Positions 34,854-43,209 of a stretch of 64,000 bases of DNA are shown here, piece after piece. Position 1 is the stretch's first letter. Each line of letters begins with the position of its first letter. The DNA comes from SAR324 cluster bacterium (lineage in GTDB: Bacteria; SAR324; XYD2-FULL-50-16). The position numbers were made by a program, and so were the translations under genes. A model generated the notes under the pieces. It did no database searches, was not told where the DNA came from, and saw nothing but the letters and a program-made list of their open reading frames with translations. The stretch lies in NCBI GenBank assembly GCA_028282885.1, contig JANQGX010000074.1, positions 31,732 through 95,731 of the forward strand, in the 5' to 3' direction.

Positions 34854-35165
34854 ATGAAAGAGTCGGACCCCGTTAACTCGTATTCAATTAGTATTAACAA
34901 GAAAAGGTACGTGTTCACATGCCCCGATGGAGAGGATCATGTACGTGATATCGAAAGCAAGCTGACAAATACAATTTCAACCGTCTCCGGTCAGGAGCCG
35001 GGTCATGTGCTCTCTGATTATGCAGTCAAAGTGGCTTTATTACTGGCCGATGAGGCGATTTCCCAAAAAAAAAGCAGGGAAATCCAGAGCAGGGATATAG
35101 AAGAGAAAATCGAGCCCATGCTGAAAGAGTTGGATAGAGTCCTGGAACCGGATAAGCAAATTTGA
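34854..35165 (+). CDS. zapA: Cell division protein ZapA
   Basis: A 103-residue ZapA from the ATG at 34854; an upstream GTG at 34791 would add an unconserved leader. The N-terminal domain has YSISINKKRYVFTCPDGEDHVRD, typical of the FtsZ-binding head, and the C-terminal half is the long coiled-coil (ALLLADEAISQKKSREIQ) that dimerises. It bundles FtsZ filaments at the division site. The gene is directly followed by a 6S RNA, the same order as in E. coli and many other proteobacteria, which supports both calls. Confidence 0.85.
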   Translation: MKESDPVNSYSISINKKRYVFTCPDGEDHVRDIESKLTNTISTVSGQEPGHVLSDYAVKVALLLADEAISQKKSREIQSRDIEEKIEPMLKELDRVLEPDKQI

Positions 35166-35214
35166 AGTGGACAAGAGCCGTGAATCCGGATAGAATGTGT
35201 CATCTACACATCAC

Positions 35215-35390
35215 GTGTTTTCTGCCCTGTTCGTGAATTTTAGGTAAAATTGAGCCGTTTCATACAAAAAGGGACTGGTCACTGTTAACGGTGCGCATGC
35301 CCAAGCTATGGGAAGCCTAATGTTATTATTACTACTCCCACCTGGTCACTCCAGGTTCAATTAAGTCCTAAAACACGGCAGGGCGGTACT
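35215..35390 (+). ncRNA. ssrS: 6S RNA
   Basis: About 175 nucleotides immediately downstream of zapA. By eye it lines up with E. coli 6S RNA: TTCTGCCCTGTTCGTG at the 5' end, TGAGCCGTTTCATAC (E. coli TGAGCCGATATTTCATAC), GGTGCGCATGC, GGGAAGCCTAATG and a GGTTCAA segment. The closing stem is visible: GCCCTG (35224-35229) pairs with CAGGGC (35379-35384), and CGTG (35232-35235) with CACG (35374-35377). 6S RNA mimics an open promoter and sequesters sigma-70 RNA polymerase in stationary phase. Exact ends are uncertain by several bases. No clear T-run terminator is visible, and a convergent coding frame ends at 35396. Confidence 0.85.
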
Positions 35391-35395
35391 GCAGG

Positions 35396-35644
35396 CTATA
35401 TGGTGATGTCAATCAAATGATCTCCCGCCGATTTCTTAATCCGCCGTTTTCGAGAGTCTTCCTTTTCACTTTTTTCGGTTTTAGATAGTTCCCGGACTGT
35501 TGAGAGTTTTCTGTTATCTTTTTTCCGCTCAATCACATTGATGACCTGTGCACCGTTTGCAGCGTTATTGTGCAACCCGTCCTGATACCTCGATAGAATC
35601 GAAGATTGCGAAATGATGACTTGAAGATTGTGGATATCTCCCAT
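35396..35644 (-). CDS. Small charged hypothetical protein
   Basis: An 82-residue frame from the ATG at 35644 with GGGGAAGG just upstream; a TTG at 35734 would lengthen it without RBS support. The N-terminal half is rich in Gln, Ser and Asn (NLQVIISQSSILSRYQDG), and the C-terminal half is a very charged Lys/Arg/Glu stretch ending in the hydrophobic HLIDITI. Small proteins with this charged body and a terminal '(L/I)D(I/V)xV' are common in delta-type bacteria but have no known role to my knowledge. It ends against the 3' end of the 6S RNA. Confidence 0.55.
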   Translation of the reverse strand: MGDIHNLQVIISQSSILSRYQDGLHNNAANGAQVINVIERKKDNRKLSTVRELSKTEKSEKEDSRKRRIKKSAGDHLIDITI

Positions 35645-36063
35645 TGCCTTCCCCGTTGAACAGTTTTTCGACACGGTGACAGGATAAGGTCCGTTCAGGA
35701 CCTGGTTTGATGAAATGCCTTCTTGAAAATGCAATTATCCTGCAAATCTCGTTTTTATCTTATCAAATTGGCAAAATAAAGTCAGGTTAGAAATAGCGGT
35801 CATTTTCTGATTCGACAAGCCCGAGCTCTACAATACCCCTCCATATCCGGAGATCGTTTGCTTTTCAGGTATTTTTAAATCATAATAAACGGATAAGCAT
35901 TAATCCTGCTGGGTTTATGCAATCTCCTGAAATTGTAAATTAAATCGAAATCTCTCTGATTAAAACATGACATCCGGGCAGCAGCATGCCTGGAATGAAA
36001 TCGGCTCATTTGATTTGTCTGAATTCATGTATCAAACACTTTGCTGATATTGAAAAATAAAAC
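35645..36063. other. 419-base intergenic region before gpmI
   Basis: This is AT-rich, with a short hairpin (AGGTCC, GTTCA, GGACCT at 35687-35703). I see no coding frame, clear promoter or RNA family in it. Confidence 0.4.
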
Positions 36064-37701
36064 ATGCAAACTTTAAATGAATTGGCGAAACGGTTCACCG
36101 GGCGCGGTCCGTTGTTGAACATTGTGCTGGACGGCTATGGGCTGGGAAAATCGGACAATACCAATGCGGTATTTCAGGCCAAGACGCCGTTTATGGATTA
36201 TCTACGGTCATCTTTTGCCAACACGAGCCTGTTGACACACGGTAAACATGTTGGGCTTCCCGGGGACAAGGATATGGGCGGATCGGAAGTCGGACACTTG
36301 ACTATTGGAGCAGGACGAATTATCTCGCAGGGACCGACCCTGATCAGTGATTCCATTGCTGACGGCTCCTTTTATAAAACGCCGGTTTTGCAGCAGGCAC
36401 TTGACAACGCGAAAGCTGGGGCGCTTCATCTCATCGGATTGCTCTCCGACGGCAATGTGCACAGTCACATTGAACACTTTATCGCCGTGATTGAAGAAGC
36501 AGCGAGAATGGGTATCAAAAAGGTATTGATTCATGCCCTGCTGGATGGCAGAGATGTTGGAATCCAAACGGCGGATATCTATGTCACCCGGCTGGAAGAA
36601 CTGTTCGCCCGGATTATGTCCGAGCACCAGGACTGGATTTATGCGATTGCTTCGGGAGGGGGCAGAGAGATTATTACTATGGATCGAGACAAAAATTGGG
36701 CCAAGGTTGAAGCAGGCTGGAACACACATGTAGAGGCGAATTCAGGGAATATGTTTAACTCTGCAACTGAAGCCATCGAGCATTTTCGGAGCAAGACCCA
36801 GGGACTGGTCGATCAGGACTGTCCTCCTTTCAATATCAAACCTGCCGGTGGGATCTCATACAAGATTGAGGATGGGGATTCGGTGATTTTTATGAATTTT
36901 CGGGCGGATCGTGCTGTGGAATTGACCCGGGCCTTTGTGGAAGATGGTTTTGATGGGTTTCCCATACTGCGAAGACCCAAGGTCTTTTATGCCGGTATGA
37001 TGGTCTACGATGAGGACAACAATCTGCCGGAACATCGTATCATTGGCAGCCCTGTGGTGGAAAACCCATTTGGGAAACGCATCCTTGAGTTGGGACTGAA
37101 TCAGTTTCGTCTGGCAGAGACCCAGAAATATGCACACGTTACGTTTTTCTACAATGGTGGTTATCGCAATCCACTGGATCCGGAAAAAGAGAACTATTAT
37201 CTGATTCCATCAGACAAGATCCAATCCTTTGCCGATGCTCCCGAAATGAAAGCTATGGAGATTGCAGAAAAAGCGGTTGAATTCATCAGGTCAAAGACCT
37301 ATCATTACGGACTCATCAACTTTGCCAACGCCGATATGGTGGGCCATACCGGCAATATGGAGGCGGCGATCAAGGCAGTGGAAACCGTTGACAAGGCTCT
37401 GAAAATCATCTGCACGGCAATCGAAGAAGTGGGAGGTATTGCGGTTGTAACCGCTGATCATGGCAATGCGGATAAGATGATAGTCACCAGTAAGAAAAGC
37501 GGCGATGATGAACCAAGTACCAAACATTCTCTGAATCCGGTACCGTTTGTCATCTATGATCCTTTGTATAAAGGAGATTACAGCCTGAAACAATTGAATG
37601 GAGATGAGAAGTTGGATCTTTCCATGATTGCTGCCACCAATTTTATACTGATGGGAAGGGAGGTTCCGAACGATATCAATCCTCCCCTTTTTCTGACGTA
37701 A
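36064..37701 (+). CDS. gpmI: 2,3-bisphosphoglycerate-independent phosphoglycerate mutase
   Basis: A 545-residue iPGM, full length, interconverting 3- and 2-phosphoglycerate in glycolysis. Alkaline-phosphatase-fold metal sites are visible: first Asp in NIVLDGYGLG, the phospho-accepting Ser in KDMGGSEVGHLTIGAGR, the transferase-domain HALLDGRDV, NFRADRAVELTRAF, and the second metal set in NFANADMVGHTGN and VVTADHGNAD. Two manganese ions are used by the family. It stands alone; lpxD follows 143 bases downstream. Confidence 0.95.
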   Translation: MQTLNELAKRFTGRGPLLNIVLDGYGLGKSDNTNAVFQAKTPFMDYLRSSFANTSLLTHGKHVGLPGDKDMGGSEVGHLTIGAGRIISQGPTLISDSIADGSFYKTPVLQQALDNAKAGALHLIGLLSDGNVHSHIEHFIAVIEEAARMGIKKVLIHALLDGRDVGIQTADIYVTRLEELFARIMSEHQDWIYAIASGGGREIITMDRDKNWAKVEAGWNTHVEANSGNMFNSATEAIEHFRSKTQGLVDQDCPPFNIKPAGGISYKIEDGDSVIFMNFRADRAVELTRAFVEDGFDGFPILRRPKVFYAGMMVYDEDNNLPEHRIIGSPVVENPFGKRILELGLNQFRLAETQKYAHVTFFYNGGYRNPLDPEKENYYLIPSDKIQSFADAPEMKAMEIAEKAVEFIRSKTYHYGLINFANADMVGHTGNMEAAIKAVETVDKALKIICTAIEEVGGIAVVTADHGNADKMIVTSKKSGDDEPSTKHSLNPVPFVIYDPLYKGDYSLKQLNGDEKLDLSMIAATNFILMGREVPNDINPPLFLT

Positions 37702-37844
37702 CACCCGGCTATGCAACTGTTCATGCTGAAACAAGCTTGAACTGGGGCATGCTTGATGACCAGCAGAGTATAATACAATTCGACCTTCAAGTGTGAAATT
37801 AAGAATATTTTGAAATAGCCGGAAAATCAAATAAATACAGGCCT

Positions 37845-38888
37845 ATGAAAACGCTGACTTTGAAAGAGATAGCAGATACGCTGAATGGTAAACTTATCGG
37901 AAATCCTGATGAGACTATAACCGGTATCAGTGGAATTATGGAAGCGGAGAAAGGGGATATCACCTTTCTTGCGAATCCCAAATACAAGGATCACCTGCCT
38001 CTGTGTAAAGCGTCCGCCGTACTGGTCGGCAATGATGTCAATGTGGAAGGAATCAACCTGGTCCAGGTGGATAATCCGCGCATGTCGTACAGCAGGGTTA
38101 TTCTAATGCTCTTTCCTCCCCGTAAGGAAACTCCCGGAATCTCCGAAAATGCCTTTATTGCTGCATCCGCTAAAGTTGGAGAGAATTGTACTATCTATCC
38201 CGGGGTATATATCGAGGAGAACGTCAGAATCGGGAAAAACACAGTCATCTATCCCAGCGTCTTTGTTGGCGAAGGTGTGACTATCGGAGAGGACTGCCTG
38301 ATGCACGCCAATGTCACCATCAACCAGGGCTGTGTAATTGGAAACAGGGTGATGGTGAATGCCGGTTCCGTAATTGGCAGTGAAGGATTCGGTTTTGAAC
38401 GGGAAAAGGACGGGGACCCTCATGAAAAAGTTCCCCAAGTCGGCATTGTTGTCGTTGAGGATGATGTTGAAGTAGGAGCACTCTGTGCTATTGACAGGGG
38501 ATCGGTAAAGCCGACTGTTATCGGGCGGGGAACAAAATTCGATAACCTGGTCCATATTGCGCACAATTGTGAAGTTGGTGAGGACAACCTGCTAATGGCG
38601 CAAGTCGGTCTGGCAGGAAGCGTTAAAACCGGACGTAATGTTTGGATGGCAGGACAGTCCGGAATCCTGGATCATCTGAATATCGCTGAACATTCCAAAA
38701 TTTTCGGGAAAGCAGGCATCACCCAGAATATTGAAGAAGCCGGTTTTTATGCCGGATTTCCGGCAAAACTCTTTGCGGAATGGCAAAAAGGGTCCGCCAT
38801 GTTCTATAAGACCGATGAACAACGCAAGAAGCTTGCTGCTCTGGAAAGGCGTGTCAAGGAGTTGGAAGGCAAGCTTTCCGGGGAGTAG
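37845..38888 (+). CDS. lpxD: UDP-3-O-acylglucosamine N-acyltransferase LpxD
   Basis: A 347-residue LpxD, full length. The N-terminal uridine-binding domain (about 1-100) contains GDITFLANPKY. It is followed by a left-handed beta-helix of hexapeptide repeats (about 105-310), with the catalytic His in FDNLVHIAHNCEVG, and a C-terminal coiled-coil (LAALERRVKELEGKL). It adds the N-linked 3-hydroxyacyl chain in lipid A synthesis. Its presence shows the organism makes lipid A. lpxA, fabZ and lpxB are not adjacent, unlike the common cluster. Confidence 0.95.
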   Translation: MKTLTLKEIADTLNGKLIGNPDETITGISGIMEAEKGDITFLANPKYKDHLPLCKASAVLVGNDVNVEGINLVQVDNPRMSYSRVILMLFPPRKETPGISENAFIAASAKVGENCTIYPGVYIEENVRIGKNTVIYPSVFVGEGVTIGEDCLMHANVTINQGCVIGNRVMVNAGSVIGSEGFGFEREKDGDPHEKVPQVGIVVVEDDVEVGALCAIDRGSVKPTVIGRGTKFDNLVHIAHNCEVGEDNLLMAQVGLAGSVKTGRNVWMAGQSGILDHLNIAEHSKIFGKAGITQNIEEAGFYAGFPAKLFAEWQKGSAMFYKTDEQRKKLAALERRVKELEGKLSGE

Positions 38889-38991
38889 GTTTGTTTTGAT
38901 ATTAAGTAGTGCGAGGATAGTCTGAAAATCGGGGGCAGTTACAATTTTTCACGCCCTCTGATACGAGTCGATCCAAATTAATAGTCCGAAC

Positions 38992-40479
38992 TTATGCATT
39001 ATCAAACCCGCCAGGCCCCTTCCCGGGGCTTGTTTCCGACAAGGCTTCCTTTTCCGTCTCGCTACGCCTGAAATAGAGCTTCCAGATACTTAATCCAAGA
39101 CATAATAAAATGAGGAACGTTGCCACTAAAAAGGTGTCCTGAAGTCCTCCAATCTGGGCGCTAATTGATGACCTTGTTGCACCGTCCGGATGCACCGAGC
39201 CTGAGTAATGGAAGGTTCTACCTGCCCATATCGCCCCCAATACGGCCGTTCCAACTGTCTGTCCGAGAGTTCTGGAAACGGATATTAAGCCAGACGCGAT
39301 TCCCAGGTGGGCTTTGGGAACCGAGCCCATAATTGAGCTGCTGTTGGGAGACTGAAAAATACCCATCCCGATCCCCAAGGGAGCAAGCCGAATTATATAT
39401 CCCGGTATGCTTGTGTCGGCGCGCAGGGAGCTGCATGCATAAAATCCGATAACAACGATTACCAGGCCTACGGTTGAAATTTTTTCCGATCCGAACTTAT
39501 CGGAAAGAGTTCCGGCGATTGGCGAAGTGATTCCGAGAGAAACGGGGAGGACACATAACAGCAAACCGACAACCATTTCCGGGTATCCCAGAATGTTCTG
39601 CAGGTAGAAGGGTAACAAGATGATTGTACCGGCGATACCGATGAAAGCGACAAAGGCATTGGTCAGATTGATGCTTAAAAGGCTGTTTCTAAAAAAGTCG
39701 AGGTTGATCACGGGGTGGGTGGATTTTTTCTCCACCAGTATAAAGAGTAACAATGTGATAAACCAGCCGGCAATCAGAATGGATACTGCAGGACGGGTGA
39801 AACCCTGTTGCTGACCTATGGTTAACCCGAGTAAGAGACAGAGAATTGAAATGAACAGAACGATCGCCCCGATGTAATCGAATTTTTGCTTTCCTTTAGG
39901 TTTGATTGTCTGTACGAACCTGAACACCATGATTGTGCCCACGATTCCGATGGGCAGATTGACAAGGAATATCCAGCGCCAGGATAAAAAACTGAGAATG
40001 ACTCCACCGAGGCTCGGGCCGATAGCGATACCAACAGAAACGATGGCGCCTGAGATGCCGAGGGCTTTTCCCCTCTCATAAGGAGGGAAAGCTTCTGTTA
40101 CGATAGCCATACCCAGGGCCATGATCAAGGCGGATCCCAGTGCCTGGGCAACACGGAAACCGATCAACCAGTAAACATTGGGAGATAATCCACAAAATGC
40201 GGATGCAATAGTGAATATAATGAATCCCAGGGCATACAACCTTTTCTTGCCGATCATATCTCCCAATCGACCAATACTCAACATAAGTGTTGTGACCGTG
40301 AGGAGATAAGCCAGAAGCACCCACTGGATGACGGAAAAGTCAGTATTCAGATCATCAACCAGCGTCGGCAAAGCCACATTGACGATACTGCCGTCTACGG
40401 TAGCCAGAAAGATCCCCATCCCCGTTGTTGCCAGTACCAGCCATTTGTTGCCGTGGGGTTTTTGCGAGTGATTCGTCAT
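38992..40479 (-). CDS. DHA2-family MFS drug exporter (EmrB/QacA type)
   Basis: A 495-residue inner-membrane protein with 14 predicted helices, starting at the ATG at 40479 (the frame extends to 40530 without conserved residues). Motif D1 is FLATVDGSIVNVALPTL, motif A is GRLGDMIGKKRLYALG, and motif C is SGAIVSVGIAIGPSLGGVI. Such proton-driven exporters remove lipophilic compounds. No EmrA adaptor or outer-membrane channel is adjacent, so it may work alone. A TetR operon lies upstream on the same strand, but a terminator-like hairpin separates them. Confidence 0.87.
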   Translation of the reverse strand: MTNHSQKPHGNKWLVLATTGMGIFLATVDGSIVNVALPTLVDDLNTDFSVIQWVLLAYLLTVTTLMLSIGRLGDMIGKKRLYALGFIIFTIASAFCGLSPNVYWLIGFRVAQALGSALIMALGMAIVTEAFPPYERGKALGISGAIVSVGIAIGPSLGGVILSFLSWRWIFLVNLPIGIVGTIMVFRFVQTIKPKGKQKFDYIGAIVLFISILCLLLGLTIGQQQGFTRPAVSILIAGWFITLLLFILVEKKSTHPVINLDFFRNSLLSINLTNAFVAFIGIAGTIILLPFYLQNILGYPEMVVGLLLCVLPVSLGITSPIAGTLSDKFGSEKISTVGLVIVVIGFYACSSLRADTSIPGYIIRLAPLGIGMGIFQSPNSSSIMGSVPKAHLGIASGLISVSRTLGQTVGTAVLGAIWAGRTFHYSGSVHPDGATRSSISAQIGGLQDTFLVATFLILLCLGLSIWKLYFRRSETEKEALSETSPGKGPGGFDNA

Positions 40480-40646
40480 TTTACGTGTGGTCAAATATAG
40501 CGATTGAAACTTCGATTGAAGCGGAAGCAATTTCCTGCGGTCCAGTTTCAGGAATCGATGGGCTTTAATCTAACTGATCGAAAGATTGTTGTACAGTTGA
40601 GGAATGGGAAGGGATAACAGATTTTCTTCTACCGTCTGCAGCACAA

Positions 40647-40665
40647 GGGGATTCTAAATATCCCC
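40647..40665 (-). terminator. Weak terminator-like hairpin after the HD gene
   Basis: GGGGAT, loop of seven, ATCCCC, lying 34 bases past the minus-strand HD gene. Only a short TTG follows on the minus strand, so confidence is limited. Confidence 0.3.
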
Positions 40666-40698
40666 GGGACAATAACGTCACAATAGTTGATCCAAATT

Positions 40699-41199
40699 TC
40701 AAAGGGAGCGATGGATTGCGGAAGTGCTCTTCGGTTTCATCGATAGAATCGTTTTGCGGAACTCCTTTTGGTAATCCGATATAGCTGCTGCTTTATCTGC
40801 CAGACAGACCAGGATGGATTCCGGATAAACAGGGGGGATGGGTGTCAAAGGCCACATGTGCCTCAAGATAATATTCCGCTCGATCCGGTTAAGCCTGAAA
40901 TACCGCTCTGCGTTTTGTTTGGCAATGTAGGGGTGTTTAAATCCGTGGAGCCCCGGACTGTTCACGTGCCAGTCATAGAGATAGAAATCGTGCAGGAGTG
41001 CTCCTCGTGTTGCGGATATGTAATCCAGGTGCAGTTTCCTGGCAGCCTTAAATGTAATCTCGGCTACGTCGAGGGTGTGCTCCAGGCATGATGTTTTTCC
41101 ATGATGTTGATATTGAGCCAGGGAAAGAAAGGAATGGTGATCAAGAATTTCTCTCAGGTCAGGGTAATCCCTCATGGAAGTAGCAAGTTTATGGTTCAT
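40699..41199 (-). CDS. HD-domain protein
   Basis: A 166-residue single HD domain. Metal-binding residues are in SCLEHTLDVAEIT (His), ALLHDFYLYDW (His-Asp pair) and the later VCLADKAAA (Asp). The segment HGFKHPYIAKQNAERYF is shared with a small family of HD hydrolases next to CmpB/PF06541 membrane proteins. The substrate is unknown, perhaps a nucleotide or phosphate ester. Its start overlaps the end of the membrane-protein gene by 11 bases, so the two are translationally coupled and probably act together under the TetR regulator. Confidence 0.78.
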   Translation of the reverse strand: MNHKLATSMRDYPDLREILDHHSFLSLAQYQHHGKTSCLEHTLDVAEITFKAARKLHLDYISATRGALLHDFYLYDWHVNSPGLHGFKHPYIAKQNAERYFRLNRIERNIILRHMWPLTPIPPVYPESILVCLADKAAAISDYQKEFRKTILSMKPKSTSAIHRSL

Positions 41200-41923
41200 G
41201 ATTACGTTTTTGGACTTTCCGATTCCGTGTCAGCCGTTGTGTCAGTCCGTTTACCCGGAAGGAATAGACGGTGGTGCTTGGTAAAACGAGACGCAAAGGG
41301 GATGCAAATCGTTTCATGCGCAATCTTCGGTTGAGATATCTAAGTGAAGGATTGTTTAAAAAGCCCAGCACGCGTGACGAGTATATGACATCGACCAGAA
41401 ATACCGTCAATGCAATTCCGTTGCAAGCCCAGACAATGTGATCCGGAATGGCAAGCAGTATCCCTACCGAAAACGGATAAAGGATCTGTTCATAAATAAT
41501 TGACAGTATCGCCCAGGCTATGGAAAAGGGAACACAAATGTGTCCCCTGAAATTCATCCTGTCATCCCGATAGTCCCAGAGCCGTTTTTTAAATAACCTG
41601 TGCATCACTTCTCCGGTGAAATACTCCAGAAAAGTAATGGCAAAAAAGTAGAATAATACTCTCAACACAAGAGAATAATGATGGGCATGAAGATAAGTGA
41701 TGAGAATAAATATTCCGGAAACACCGTAGAGCGGAACAACGGGTCCCTTCAAAAAACCGGGATTAATCAAACGGCGATTTCTAAAGGTGCGGTAGACGGT
41801 TTCGAGAAGCCATCCCAGAATTGAAAAAAGGAAAAAAAGAAAAAGAAGCTGTCCAATACCATGGGTGTTTTGTATCAGGTAGTAGTGGGTATAGACCTCT
41901 TGGATGATTTGATTAAAGACCAT
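41189..41923 (-). CDS. PF06541 (CmpB-like, 'putative ABC transporter permease') membrane protein
   Basis: A 244-residue inner-membrane protein with five or six hydrophobic segments and family motifs FSILGWLLETVYRTF, NPGFLKGPVVPLYGVSG, FLEYFTGEVMHRLF and WDYRDDRMNFRGHICVPFS. Despite the usual database label, no ABC ATPase is nearby, and the true function is unknown. The basic C-terminus (about 205-244) is cytoplasmic or disordered. It lies one base after the TetR stop and overlaps the HD gene, so this is a compact three-gene operon. Confidence 0.8.
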   Translation of the reverse strand: MVFNQIIQEVYTHYYLIQNTHGIGQLLFLFFLFSILGWLLETVYRTFRNRRLINPGFLKGPVVPLYGVSGIFILITYLHAHHYSLVLRVLFYFFAITFLEYFTGEVMHRLFKKRLWDYRDDRMNFRGHICVPFSIAWAILSIIYEQILYPFSVGILLAIPDHIVWACNGIALTVFLVDVIYSSRVLGFLNNPSLRYLNRRLRMKRFASPLRLVLPSTTVYSFRVNGLTQRLTRNRKVQKRNHEP

Positions 41924-41924
41924 G

Positions 41925-42512
41925 TCACCCTCCGTTTATCTCTGAAATCCTTTTGGGCATGAGAGCTCCGACCAGATATCTGATATCTGTCTCATACTTT
42001 TTCAGAGTGTTAACCCCAATGTGATTCCGTATGGATTCATCCATCCCTTTCAATGCAAATAGAAGGGAGTTTACTATGGCACGTTTCTCCGTTGCCTGCA
42101 TTTTTTTTAAATAGCTTGTGTCTATAATTTTCCGAACTGTTTTGCGGGTCTTGGATTCAAGATCCTCCAGGATATCCTTAATCTTGTCTTCATAGCTGCC
42201 ATATAAAAGCTTATCCGATAAATATGGGGTTTCGATAATAACCTTCAGATGTTCAACCAATGTAATTCTAACCTTCTCCACCGGATCACGGACGGACTCC
42301 AATGACTTCTCCAGCATCGTCTCAAAAACAGTAAACTTACTCAGAATCAACTCTCTGATTAATCCCTCTTTATCTCCGAAATAGTTGTAAATGGTGCCTT
42401 TTGCTACATTGGCAAGTCGGGCGATTTCATCAACTCCGGTCCTACGAATCCCGAAGCGGTTAAACAGCTTTTCGGATATATCCAGAATCTGTTGCCTTTT
42501 CAAAGGTTTCAT
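41925..42512 (-). CDS. TetR-family transcriptional regulator
   Basis: A 195-residue regulator from the ATG at 42512; a longer frame to 42575 lacks conserved residues and would cover the operator. The N-terminal helix-turn-helix (about 5-50) reads RRTGVDEIARLANVAKGTIYNYFGDKEGL, characteristic of TetR (shown here only as landmarks). The ligand-binding half is helical and unassigned. It heads the operon with the PF06541 and HD genes and is probably autoregulated through the palindrome at 42550-42574. Confidence 0.85.
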   Translation of the reverse strand: MKPLKRQQILDISEKLFNRFGIRRTGVDEIARLANVAKGTIYNYFGDKEGLIRELILSKFTVFETMLEKSLESVRDPVEKVRITLVEHLKVIIETPYLSDKLLYGSYEDKIKDILEDLESKTRKTVRKIIDTSYLKKMQATEKRAIVNSLLFALKGMDESIRNHIGVNTLKKYETDIRYLVGALMPKRISEINGG

Positions 42513-42549
42513 GAGACTCCATAAGAGAGTTTTTGGGAATTTGAAAAAA

Positions 42550-42574
42550 TGAACTATTAAACCGATATAGTTCA
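42550..42574. promoter_or_regulatory. Candidate TetR operator
   Basis: TGAACTAT (42550-42557), nine bases, ATAGTTCA (42567-42574): perfect 8-base inverted arms, centred about 50 bases upstream of the TetR start. The spacing and position are typical of TetR-family autoregulatory sites. Confidence 0.55.
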
Positions 42575-42695
42575 AAAATATCTTCTCAAGATAATTCTGT
42601 CAAGGGGTGAAATTTGGGGAAAAGAAGGTTTTGTCCTGAGGGATAACCAAGTTGGAATGAAGTGGCAGAGGAGATATAGGTTGGGCGATTAAGTA

Positions 42696-43049
42696 TCACG
42701 CTCTACCAAAGTCATCCTCTTTCCGTTCGATATCGTCTTCACCGAAGTACTCTCCGGTTTGCACTTCAATGAAAACCATATCTTCAGTACCTGGATTTTG
42801 GACCCGGTGCCAGGCGGTTCTTGGGATATCAACAGCCTCGCCTGTCTGAACCTTGATCTCGTCGTCATCAAGCGTGACCAGGGCTGTTCCGTTAATGACG
42901 TACCAGTGTTCCGAGCGTTTCTGATGCCGTTGCAGACTAAGTCTTTTACCTGGCTTAACCGCGATTCGTTTGACCTTATGATCCTCTTCATCGGCAAGAA
43001 TGATGTAGTATCCCCATGGTCTGTGATATTCGGTATTGAGTTCTTCCAT
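42696..43049 (-). CDS. Cupin of the mannose-6-phosphate isomerase type II class
   Basis: A 117-residue single cupin. HRPWGYYIILADEEDHKVKRI and the metal motif LQRHQKRSEHWYVINGTA (two His, Glu, then a later His in TAWHRVQNPG) are those of the PMI domain at the end of bifunctional mannose-1-phosphate guanylyltransferases. As a stand-alone protein it would interconvert fructose-6-P and mannose-6-P. Its place 160 bases past a GT4 glycosyltransferase in the glucosylglycerate locus suggests mannose supply for a mannosylated solute, which is inference. Confidence 0.8.
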   Translation of the reverse strand: MEELNTEYHRPWGYYIILADEEDHKVKRIAVKPGKRLSLQRHQKRSEHWYVINGTALVTLDDDEIKVQTGEAVDIPRTAWHRVQNPGTEDMVFIEVQTGEYFGEDDIERKEDDFGRA

Positions 43050-43209
43050 TATTTTACTCTCGTTTTTAAGGATTCCATCCAGTGTATAAATGGCAGGTTA
43101 TTTCAGATGTTAGTTTTTTCGGCCGCCAGTGTTTGGGATACTCGAACCGGGATCATGTCGTCGGTTTTAGCGAGTTTCTCCAATTTCATGTTGATTGAAT
43201 CGAATGACA

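Noticed and set aside
36208..36729. Minus-strand 173-codon open frame
   Set aside because: Opposite strand of gpmI, which is clearly the real gene.
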